Below, in pieces: positions 1 to 9,698 of a stretch of 64,000 nt of DNA. The stretch is from contig CADCXA010000006.1 in assembly GCA_902806565.1 (NCBI GenBank), positions 2,625,523 to 2,689,522 on the forward strand, written 5' to 3'. Positions within the stretch are counted from its first letter, which is position 1, and each line of letters starts with the position of its first letter. Both the position numbers and the translations under genes were made by a program. Source of the stretch: Hypoxylon rubiginosum (lineage: Eukaryota > Ascomycota > Sordariomycetes > Xylariales > Hypoxylaceae). The notes beneath the pieces were generated by a model. It ran no database searches and was not told where the DNA came from. It saw nothing but the letters and a program-made list of their open reading frames with translations.

Positions 1-618
1 ATAGTACGTCGAATAAGCTGATCTCTGCACGATTGCTTAAAAGTGTCCGGTCATGGGTAGAACAACCATTCCCGTCCTTCCTATTGGCTCGATCTTACGA
101 TTTGGGCAATGCCCCTTTTGCGTAGTCTGTACATACCTTTAGATAGTATGCGTTCTAGGTCAAACAACAGAACATTGGCAGATTGGGTAGAATGGATGAA
201 GAAAATGGTATGGCAAAACTGCGTATATAATTCATTTCACATACCAGACACGGAATAAATACCTAGGTATCTACTTGGGTAGGTATATTATAACGGAGCC
301 ATAAAAAAATTAACGGGCGATGAAAAAGCATATAGAACAATATATATATATCTTGAAATTGTTTAATGATAATCATAATATAGCTTGCCATATAATGTAT
401 CCCCCTCTTTATATCAATGTATTATCTAGATATATTCTATAATCTTCCCACCTTAAAAGAATCATGTTGTACTTAAACTCCAAACACCTCTTCATCCTCG
501 TACTTTCGCAATTCGGTATCGTGTAATCCCATTTCGCCATACGATGCTGGATGATAAAAAATTTGAAAGCAAAAAACGCCAGAATATGCAACACGTAGTA
601 TATGGGTAAGATATGCGT
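1..618. other. Intergenic, AT-leaning, no gene seen
   Basis: No convincing coding frame is visible. The stretch lies downstream of the phosphatase gene on the minus strand and holds its 3' flank. It contains short ACCTA/TAGGT-type motifs near 261-291 and a small TATATA run near 340-352. Short open frames here are not supported by codon pattern or similarity. Confidence 0.6.
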
Positions 619-1663
619 TCAACCCTGAACTGTACCGACGGGAAACGCTTCTTCGATGGTTTCGACGCTTGGCGTCTTAAGCTCGGTGAAGGCTTCCGGC
701 CACAAAAACATCTTCTCTTCCTTGGTGGGTGACATGACAACGTATCTCGGCACAGCATTTTTACTCGACACACGTCTCCACAGGTTGGCGCGGGGGTTGA
801 ATCGCGCCGGCAAGCCCTTGCCGGCCGTCTTCTTGTCATCCTCCTCCTTTATCTTCTCGATCTCGCGCTGGATGTCTGCGAACGTGTCGAAGGGGATGTA
901 CGGGATCTTGTGCTCGGTACAGTACTCCTCCAGTCGCAGACCTCGCCGGGCGAAGAGTACGTCAGCTTCGCGGGCTGCCGGCAAGTCCGACACGCCGTCT
1001 CCGATGAAGACAATCAGCGGGATAGAGCCGTCGTCACATGCCAGCTCGGCCTCCTTGCGGGCTTCCTGGACGGAAAGGGCCTTATCGTGACCAAGCTCAG
1101 TGTCGTGTCGCCAGATGGGCTTCCACTCCGACCCGTCGGCCGAGATATTAGCGTCGTTAGCGACGATGTCAATGTGGGATGATGCCTCTTCGCCTAGGAA
1201 CGTGTCGAGGACTCTGCGTAAGATGGGCTTGAGGCCTGCCGAAATGACGTTGAATGGGATGTTGTTGGCGATGCAGTATTGGTGGAAGCTCTGGAAGTCC
1301 GGGTCGATCTCGAGTGTCTTCTCCATGACTTCGAATCCGTCTTCGAACGGCACATTTAAGGAACCCCACATTTCTTCCGACACATCTCTGAAAGAGCGGT
1401 CCCCGGTCTTGATCTGTTCATCTAGGATTTCTCTTCGCTTCGAACCGCAGCCGTGGTTGTCGAAAAGGACGTGGCCGGTATCTTGCATGAAAATCGTGCC
1501 ATCAAAGTCTGATATCGTGTTAGTAGATGGTCTATCCCACCACTCAGTTAAAAGGTAGCATACCTGAAAAGCAGATAATCTTCCTCTTATTCGCGGATCG
1601 AGTCTTGACATCACCGAGGTGTTTAATCTCGGGGACCGGACGCGGCGTAAGAGCGATAGGCAT
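619..1663 (-). CDS. HAD-superfamily phosphatase, phosphoserine phosphatase/MtnX-like
   Basis: Two exons on the minus strand, 1663-1564 and 1508-619, joined across a 55-nt intron (1509-1563, GTATGC...ATCAG); the spliced product is 329 aa. The start MPIALTPRPVPEIKHLG was chosen because it puts KIICFSDFDGTIF in frame across the junction; a longer open frame from 1728 reads through the intron in the wrong frame. HAD motif I is DFDGT (residues 34-38, nucleophile Asp34 and acid/base Asp36), motif II the Ser of VISAGL, and motif III IGDGVSDLPAA with the Mg-binding Asp residues. The family removes phosphate from small metabolites or amino acid phosphates; many fungi carry a cytosolic protein like this (yeast YNL010W type). 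The real substrate cannot be read from the sequence. No signal peptide or membrane segment is visible. Confidence 0.92.
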
Positions 1664-3820
1664 GTTGGATATAAAAGCGGCTTTGAGCGGAGTTGGTTCA
1701 AGGTATAATGTATCCACAAATAGAACAAGACTCTTCTTTTTATAAGTCTATAAGAGTCTATAAGGAGGCAATGATGGGATAGATTGGGTTGTCTGACTAG
1801 TTATGATAATTTGGAACGAAGAAAAAAGGCAAAGTAGAATAGTGTGGGATCAAAAGACTTATATAACCAGGGAGCCATCGTGGAGAAGCTAGAGCATGCA
1901 CTTGAGGTAACGGTGTAACTCCTGATAACAAAGAGAGGAACCCTTCGTGATGACGAGACTAGCCAGGAGGCATAGTCAAAGAAGCTATCGTCATACCAGA
2001 GGCACGGCTTGGGTCCTACCTGCGACTCGGACAGGGGTTTCATGCAACCGCCGATTTGGAGTGCAGGTCCAGTTCGGCAAAAGAAAAGGGAAAAAAAAGG
2101 CATCGTCCAATCTCCATGCACACTGACATAGTCTAGAATGATCCTATCCCACCTATGTATCTTGGCGCCACCCGGCCCACTCGGGCGATTTCAATTTTCT
2201 AGCCAAGCCATAGACCAACGGAGACCAGGGGCTGTGTAAAAATCGTAGACATCGTAGACTCTTACTATGCTGCTATGTACACAAGCAGTCCGAGTTTGCA
2301 GTCCACCCACCCACTCTGCCACCCTGCCGCTTTGGGATTGTCGGCCCTGGGCTACGGGTCGAAGGCCCCAGTCTTTGTTATTCCGGATCGACCTTTAAAC
2401 GTTGATCCCGGAGTCTAGATTTTCTTCTCGAGACTGGTGGCAAGCTCGCCAAATCGTGCAGGATGTTCGTTTAAAGTCGAGATTTTCGAAAACTCATGGA
2501 AACGTTTCACGCGAGTTTCTATCATCCTATCTAAGCAGCTTAGAAGGGCTACTCTCTGGGCCACTGGATAGGCTGACTAATTTCTGATATGAGATATTTA
2601 TTCTCATCGAGCCGTTATAGGTTCCAGCACTAGTGTGTGATCACAGCCGGGCACATACAGCTTTAGGTCGCAGCCTTTAGGATGACTTCAGTTCCGATAA
2701 AGTCACGATGTTCGATTGCGATCCGGCTGCAAGGAGTAGGTTATGGGTTATGGGTTATGGGTTATGGGAAAGCGGTTGGAGAAGGGCCGAGCGAGGAGAT
2801 GATGTCATGAGTCTCTTTCTGCTTGAATCCCACGATAAACTCGATAACTCGCAGGCTCTGTTACGCGTTCTGACTGGACAATGCGAGACTAGCGCTGCAG
2901 AGATAACGGAAGTTGGTAGAAACCATTCATACCGGAAAGAGCTTAGTTCAAGGCATGATGAGATCGTCAGAGGCTCTTAGACCGACGCAACGTAAGCCTT
3001 GATAATGTAACCCCCTGACCCCTCTTTGAGCGGTGAATAAGAAGAGGGGGAAAAAGGGAGGAGGGGTTGAACACAAAATCGCCATCGGAAAATTGAACTT
3101 CAGGCACATCCAGGCACGTGGGACTTCTACCATCATGCCATTTATTTTCTTATCACATACATATCCCTTTCGATGTTTCATTTAAAGCTGTTTTACAGCT
3201 AAAAACTAAAGGGCGTCATTATGCATCTGAACACGCCCCCAAACTGATAGTCTTAATAACACACATACCCTGAATACGAGTGATGTCAGATGCGTTAAAT
3301 TGGTTTAAGAGTACATACCTACATATGTAGGTATACACAATGCGCATGATCACCTTGCATCGGCCCTACGTAAAGGGAATGTACTCGGCGATGATATGCA
3401 TTCCCTTATGACGGTCTAGATGTCGGAATTCCTATTATGGAAATGCCTATGGAATGCCATTAGACTGCAGCAGTCAACGTCGAAATCTTCTACGTATTCT
3501 GGTGTTCTGATGTTCTGGTGTTCTGGTATTATGAATCGTGAGGTTGGTTGACGTCGTCTTTTGTTGCTCCGAGTGACATTGCTCCGATCCAACACTAGTG
3601 ACCCATAACCGATACCCGATACCCATACTATTGTCACGCAACATTGAAGGTATTCGTCGTATTCATAAATCACAACGACCAAAAGTATTTCGGCACCCTC
3701 CCTCTTTTTCTTTTTCTTTGCCTTTGTGCCTCTCGTTATATTTTATTCAGAGCTTGACTACTAGCATCTTAACAGCTCTGATAAAAATTATCGACTAGTA
3801 CCCCCCGAAATTTCTAATTT
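1664..3820. other. Intergenic region, 2.2 kb, no supported gene
   Basis: This holds the 5' flank of the phosphatase gene and the 3' flank of the coatomer gene. Short open frames on both strands (for example 1801-2121 minus, 2708-2980 plus) have no recognisable domain or start context and were not called. A four-copy GGTTATG repeat sits at 2739-2768. TAGGTA-type motifs occur near 3315-3335. Confidence 0.55.
2739..2768. repeat. Short tandem repeat, GGTTATG x4
   Basis: The 7-bp unit GGTTATG is repeated just over four times without error. It is not the usual fungal telomere repeat (TTAGGG) and lies in a non-coding stretch, so it reads as a simple microsatellite. Confidence 0.9.
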
Positions 3821-4898
3821 TTAAGCCGACACCTTCGCGCTGTATTTTGCGGCGGCCTTGTCAAATAATGCGCTCTTCTCCTCAAGGTCAACTATAAAGG
3901 GGTGCTGCGGCGCCGCTTTCTTCAGGGAACTACATAGACAATATGTTAGAATGTACGATAAATCAAGGGTGATTCAAACAACACATAAACAGCACATACC
4001 TCGAAAGCTCGGCAGGGTCCTGGCCAATGATAACCGTAAGAACGAGGAAATTGGCAATGGCCTCGGCGTAGTCGGGCTGTTTTTGTATGGCTTGCTCGAG
4101 GGCACTTTGCGCCTCCTCCACGCGACCAAGATGGAGTTCGCACACTGCCTGGGAAACGAGGGACGCGATAGAGGACGTAGAGGGAGCTTGCGCAAGTTCC
4201 TCGAATACGTAAAACGCTTGCTGGTACTTGTCTCCGCCCTTAACAGAGGTTTTGTTAGCGATTTCATTCAAGTTCGCCCATCCATTAGGAAAACACACCA
4301 GTCGCAGGCCAACCCATGACTCCGCCAAGTTGACCAGTAGGCTGTCCTGTGCCCATCTTCGTGCTGCTGCGACTTCCTTAAGGGCTAGGTCGGTCCGGTT
4401 TTGCTGAAGGTGGATTTGTGTAATCAGGGCCACCGCGTCGACTAGGTAGTAGATTTGTTAATATGCGGCGCGTAAAACTATCGGGTCATTTAGAGTGAAC
4501 ATACGACTGCCTGAATGTTGCGACAGGAGTGCGAGGGCCTCCTCCGACTTGCCGGCGGCTTGTAGAACAGTGCCTCCTAGAACCTGAACTGTCTGGTTAT
4601 CGCCTGCCGACGAAGCCAGCTTCTCGATAGTCTTCACCGCCGCATCTGCCTTGCCCAGACTATACTCGGCCAATGCGCCTACGGCGGCCAACTCTGGTTC
4701 TGACTCTCCTTGAACGTCGGCGGCCACATCTTCTGCTTGTCCTAGGGCGATTCGGGCTCGGAGGGCGAGTATTCGGGCAGGTAGCTCGTTTTCGGCAGAA
4801 AGGGCAGAGGTGTCGAAATCGATTACCTCTTGGTATTGGCCCTGGTGGAAGTGGTTATGAATATTAATCAGCTCGCCTTCTGCTGAATACGGATCCAT
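3821..4898 (-). CDS. SEC28: Coatomer subunit epsilon (epsilon-COP)
   Basis: Epsilon-COP is a TPR-like helical-repeat subunit of the COPI coat, which drives retrograde Golgi-to-ER vesicle traffic by binding and stabilising alpha-COP. Four exons on the minus strand: 4898-4505, 4441-4299, 4238-4000 and 3929-3821, giving 294 aa, the usual family length. Junctions were set by reading frame and family features: LLSQHSGSL/DAVALITQIHL, ESWVGLRL/GGDKYQQAFY and a C-terminus ending FDKAAAKYSAKVSA. Family signatures include HLQQNRTDLALKEV, the block KYQQAFYVFEELAQ and HLGRVEEAQSALEQA. The middle intron (4239-4298) is exactly 60 nt with a perfect GCTAAC branch site and no in-frame stop, so its retention would add 20 residues. 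The first exon begins MDPYSAEGELINIHNHFHQG, typical of the family. No signal or membrane segment is seen. Confidence 0.95.
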
Positions 4899-4979
4899 CT
4901 TGGCTGAATAGTAGCCGGCTGCGTATATCTATGCGGTTTTTATTTACAAGGGCAGGTCGCAAAGATGGATTTATGTGTT

Positions 4980-5013
4980 GGACTTTGGACTTTGGACTTT
5001 GGACTTTGGACTT
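4980..5013. repeat. Tandem repeat GGACTTT, nearly five copies
   Basis: The 7-bp unit GGACTTT is repeated head to tail about 80 bp upstream of the coatomer epsilon start codon, so it lies in that gene's promoter or 5' leader. It looks like a simple microsatellite; any regulatory role is speculation. Confidence 0.9.
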
Positions 5014-5169
5014 GGAGATGATCTGTACAAGTCAATAATCCTCGTTGGTCTTTGAGTTTAGCGGGAGTTGCCAGCTGGCAAATTCTATTGGCTTGCAATT
5101 TGTTTATCTTATCAGAGTCTTATCACGCATTGAAGCATATATGTACATACCTATGTATGTAGTTACCTA

Positions 5170-5508
5170 TCAGAGCTCTAAATCGGCATTGTGCTTTTTA
5201 AAGGTGCATTCATGCCTGTATCCCTTCGTGCCTAGCTCTATCAAGTACGGCATTACATCTCGCGGGATGCTGTCTGCCGCAGCTGAACAATAATACTGGC
5301 AGGGACCAGGTGAGTCTTGGTGGGTGCTGGGTGAGTCGCTCTTATACGTAGAAAGGTGAGCCTGAGTAATAACAGCTCCTACGTTGTCGTTACGCAGAAC
5401 GAGCTCCTCAAAAGTAGCATCGAGAGCTAAGCAAGTGGAATGAATCGCGACGCTAAGCTCAACTGCCACAATAAAAATAAAAGAGTAGATTTCGTTGTTG
5501 GAACGCAT
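5170..5508 (-). CDS. Possible small secreted protein, weak
   Basis: An uninterrupted 112-residue frame starts with a basic tip and a hydrophobic stretch (IYSFIFIVAVELSVAI) followed by small residues at about 24-28, which would suit a signal peptide. The mature part has four cysteines, including CQYYC. No family is recognised, and no introns or supporting context are visible. It lies in the shared promoter region of two larger genes, so it may be a chance frame. Confidence 0.22.
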   Translation of the reverse strand: MRSNNEIYSFIFIVAVELSVAIHSTCLALDATFEELVLRNDNVGAVITQAHLSTYKSDSPSTHQDSPGPCQYYCSAAADSIPRDVMPYLIELGTKGYRHECTFKKHNADLEL

Positions 5509-5839
5509 GCTGGTAGGTAGTCTTGAGAGTGGCAGGAACAGACATAAAGCTAGGAATAATATATATTCATTACCGGCTATTGCTTTCTGTTAAATATTTA
5601 CTAATAGGTATCCTAAGTCGTCTAAGCCACTGACCTACAATTAGCTCCTTGAGCACTCGTATATTACTAAGTGACTCCATACCAACATGTTATGTAGAAA
5701 ACCATGGTCATATCAAGAATGAAAATATAAATTTGACTCTAAGTTCCTGGGCGGGAAACGTCGAGATCCTTTGGAATATATGAGCTGAGATTGACAAGTC
5801 GAGGGACAACCATACCGAAGTGAATTAGCAGGTAGGCAC

Positions 5840-5865
5840 ATATATATATATATATATATATATAT
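5840..5865. repeat. AT dinucleotide microsatellite
   Basis: About 13 uninterrupted TA units in intergenic DNA upstream of the Zn2Cys6 regulator. Confidence 0.9.
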
Positions 5866-6433
5866 CTCTCTATTTGTGCATGTTGTGTAACTAAATGCCA
5901 ATTATCAAGCGCAGCGTGTAAATTCTAGCCAGACGTTTTGGTTAGGAGGTAATATACCTAGGTAGGTATGATGGCGACCTCCGAATGGAAGTGCTGTGGA
6001 TGAATCCGTGGCCGACGATTTTCGAATGAAACAGGGCGGGTTTAATTAAACTTGATACGGGATAAGTCGGGTTAGAATACTCTTGATTAACGCTGACGTC
6101 TGCTAATACCTTTCCGATAAACAAACCCGAGGTAATGCCGCTGTGCTCGGCCGGTTGACGGACTTAACGCGCAACCATGAAATACTGAGTAATCCGAGCA
6201 AGTACATAATTTGTTTCCTTAATCCTTAAACACATGATTCCACACTAACAGTTACAGACGACGGGTTTAGTCTCGGAGTTGGTTCTAAACTACAGCGTCG
6301 TTAACAAGACTTATAAGTTTGAGTGACATTTCTTAGGCTGTCGGGTTAGTATTCACTAGAGTGGCTGGTAGAACTTCTGATGTCCGAGATAAGGTAGCCA
6401 ACTAAGAGCTCAAGATTCTAGAGCTGCCTCAAC

Positions 6434-8756
6434 ATGTCGAATCGTCAGCAAACCCACGAACGTCAAGCAAGTCCGCCTAGGCGTCAGCGAGCATGCGCAC
6501 CTTGCACCAAAGCCAAGGCACGATGCCACTTCGAGACCGGCGACATCGATGATAGTTGTGACAGGTTATAATATACGCTTCTATCTGTTGAAATAAGTTG
6601 ATTTGAGGCTGACCACTAGCCCATATAGGTGTCGGCGGATGGATATCGCTTGTGCTCCCCAGACGACTAAGAGTCTTAGGAGACCACGACAAGTAAAGCT
6701 TGCTAGGAGGTGTGTATGCCATCATAACCTATATTTCGAACCCTACCTAGTGTCCTAAACCCGTGTCTATAAACATGTACCTTATTGGGATGTCAAATTC
6801 ACTTGCCATTGCTTACTAAGAGGGTAAATGTAGCGGAACCGTCTCCGAGAAGCACAGTAATGATGGTTTCTCCATGCGAGCTGTTAACTACGGGCATGTC
6901 TTGCTAGGAGCTGGCCCCTTTGGTATATCCAGTAATGGCACCTCGACCGGGAGCACGATATCATCACCTACTCCTTCAACAGCGAGGGACAGCCCTTCAG
7001 GTAACGGCGCTAGCGTAAATACCACCAGGGAGCATCATCACCCTACATCAGAGCAAAATCATCATCGTCCATCTCGTCCGCAGCAACTATTACCCTCTTC
7101 GCCTGTCAGGAAACCGCCACAACCAGGTTTTGGGATAACATGGGCCCAGGCCGATCAGGCAGTATCCGACTTCAGAATCAAGTTCACGCCTTTCTTTCCG
7201 TTTGTTGCCCTTGATCCCGACGCCACGGCACAAGAACTGCTGGCCAAGAAGCCTCTACTGTTTAGAGCGATTATGCTGGCAGCAGCTCAGCTCACACTTG
7301 CGAAGCAAAGGGAAATCAAGAGAAGCATGCTTGCTTACATAGGACAACACCTGTTGGTAATGGAGGAGCGAGACTTGGGCTTGCTCCAGGGCCTGCTAGT
7401 CTTCATAGCCTGGTTAGACTATCGGCCGTCCCCCAGCCGTACCGGCTAACCTATAGCGCAGGGCCGAACACGACTTTTACTTCGACCAGAAGATAACCTA
7501 CTTGACTTACCTCGCAATGGGTTATGCGCATAATATTGCAATCACACGACCCCCACCGACGATGAAACAGAAGATGATGGTGGTCGTTGATCCCAAAGAC
7601 GCCAAGGAGGCCATGCTAGGACATAACTTGACAACAGTCCTGGAAGAATCGCATACCCCCGAGGAGCAGCGAGCTTTTCTGGGTTGCCAGTACCTCCTTT
7701 CCATGTAAGCAAACCACGGAGCAACTAGAACACCTCTACGGGGAATGAGCTGATAGGACTTTAGAAATTCTTCTCAGTTCGGAAGGGACGGCGTTTTGAG
7801 AGGAGACTACGTTAATCGGTGTCTCAATTCTCTTATGAGGCCGACCGACTTCGGGGCAGATTTCATACTCGACAAGATTGTCAGATTCCAGCAGATAGTC
7901 GAACAGATATCCGAGAGACTACCTGTCCCTGCCGAAGTGGAAAGTCCCAAAGCATTCACTATTTCTATGAGCAATGAGATGCAGTCCATTCGCAATCAGC
8001 TCAACCAGCTCTTCGCTAATATGGCCCGGGAGCATCGACAGTTTGGTAAGATCCGTTTGTCTTTCATCCGCTCCGTATAGGCCTACCTACCTACTATTCT
8101 GCCCCTTTCAGAATACCGTCTAATATGTCACGTTAGTGCTGTTCTGGGCTATGCATAATTATGTCTTGGTTCGTTTATATCTTCCAGCTTCCTACCTGTC
8201 TCCGCCATCCGACAAAGTGGCGGCAGAGTATCAATTACAATGCATGCTATACTGCTTGCAAGCAGCGAGGTCGTTCTTCTCAACCATTCTGTCGATAGGA
8301 CCGGAAGGGTTCCTCTTCCGATCTTTTGCTTCATTTGCCGAAATTCTATTCGTGCTCGTCGGCGCTTCGAGACTCTTACTTGTGGAGATTGAAGGGTGGG
8401 ATCTCGACGAGGCGCGGCGAATATTTGACTTTCCATCGACGCTGGAGAGCCTTGTGTCTACGTTTAAGGTGGTCATCAACTTGCGGAACCAGAGAGCTGT
8501 GGAGGCTGCAGCCACGTTTGGTGTGAGTCTGGTGCCGGACAACTCGGGTGATGAGAAGGACGACCGTTGGTTCAAGTACGCGACGAAGCTTGAATGGATT
8601 AAGAACTGGTTCGAAGCTCAGCTGTCGGGAGGATCTGGCATCCCAGGCGATCCAGATGCTGCGAGCGGCCCTTTCAACTGGTCTGAAGAGAACCAGACGT
8701 TAAGTCCATTTATGTTTGGGTTCCTCGGAGATGACAATTGGAATATTGAGTTTTAG
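6434..8756 (+). CDS. Zn2Cys6 fungal-type transcription factor
   Basis: Six exons rebuilt by phase: 6434-6564, 6629-6709, 6834-7412, 7462-7704, 7765-8045 and 8137-8756, giving about 644 aa. The binuclear zinc cluster uses Cys21, 24, 31, 42, 45 and 52 (CX2CX6CX10CX2CX6C). The first intron falls between the fourth and fifth cysteines, which confirms the splice. A basic stretch (SLRRPRQVK) follows, then a low-complexity Ser/Thr/His-rich linker. From about residue 150 the C-terminal part is a helical fungal-specific regulatory region, with FTPFFPFVALDP, a GCQYLLS-type segment, and LFWAMHNYVLVRLYLPASY. The protein should bind CGG-type half sites in the nucleus. The boundary between exons 2 and 3 (6709/6834) is the least certain: an alternative GTATGC donor at 6714 exists, and the usual leucine-rich dimerisation segment after the cluster is not obvious. 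The downstream MFS gene in the same direction may be a target. Confidence 0.9.
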
Positions 8757-9698
8757 GATATTCTTGTTCGGAGACCCGGTCGTCACGGTTAAGATTTATT
8801 CATCGTCATCGGGTTACATGTCGGATCAATCCATCAGGAAGAGCTAATGCATCCACGTTGTATCTTGATGAAGTCAGGATCGATTATCCAATTAGAGCGA
8901 TACATATATATGTGAAACCAAGCTTATGGAATTATATATGATAAGAGTGATAGGGTAACCTCCGTGCCCTGTAGAGTTTGTCGATGAGCGAGACGCCGTA
9001 AGAGGTTACTTGTAAGTTCCTGTAGGTTAGTTAGTGAGTCTGACGAGAGAGAGTTTAAGCGTTTATTGAGCTTCCGAGCTGCCAAGTTGAGATAATCAAG
9101 ACCCACGACACCCGCCATATCGGAGTTTAGGGCCTTATAGTGGCGAATCAGCTCTTCTGGCTTTGTACCCTTAAAAAGTGGGCGATAGCGGGTCTGCCGA
9201 TCTCATCGATACCCGTGCCCGCCACCCATTGGATCTTTTCTGATCTTTGCACGTCTTTTTCATCAACTTCTCACCACATTGGTTGGTTTATTACAACCTA
9301 CCTTATGTACCCGGGTAGGTAGACTGTCCGCTAGACACATACCTATGTACCTACATAAGGTAATCGGTAGGGTCGGACCCAAAAGATACGCCTATAGTCA
9401 CGTTACAGAACTCTCTCTATATCTGCTTAGTAGGGTGGACCATTAGACCAATAATTGATTTCTTGTTTTTATACATAGTACACCCTCTTGTTGCCAACTT
9501 CAATAAATCTCCAAATTTTACTCTAGTCCAGTCCTGGCTCGATATCCGTTTTCAATAGTAAATATTTTGTTGTTATTATCCATCGATAACATACCTAACC
9601 TAGGTACCTATCCGCCGATACCATCTTTACTCCGCTTATACCGACGCCTCTCCGAATCCCGGACCTAGATATTCTCTTCTCCACCGTTAAAACGGTCA
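8757..9698. other. Intergenic region, 0.94 kb
   Basis: Holds the 3' end of the regulator gene and the promoter of the MFS gene. A 19-nt segment at 9431-9449 resembles the left end of the fold-back element at 13111. TAGGTA/TACCTA motifs cluster at 9310-9360 and 9590-9612. A 64-residue minus-strand frame (8924-9118) has no support. Confidence 0.6.
9431..9449. repeat. Isolated copy of the fold-back element's end sequence
   Basis: TAGGGTGGACCATTAGACC here matches TAGGGTGGACCATAAGAACC at 13111-13130 over almost its whole length. No second arm was seen nearby, so it may be a solo remnant of the same element family or a chance match. Confidence 0.5.

Larger units (their letters stand above)
4899..6433. 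other. Intergenic region, 1.5 kb
   Basis: Between the divergent starts of the coatomer gene (minus) and the Zn2Cys6 regulator (plus), so it holds both promoters. It carries a GGACTTT repeat (4980-5013), an AT dinucleotide run (5840-5865), TAGGTAGGTA motifs near 5958 and one weak candidate for a small secreted protein at 5170-5508 (minus). Confidence 0.6.

Noticed and set aside
492..1558. Several open frames on both strands across the phosphatase gene
   Set aside because: They overlap the well-supported HAD gene in other frames and carry no domain of their own.
2739..2768. Internal telomere-like repeat
   Set aside because: GGTTATG differs from TTAGGG and only four units exist.
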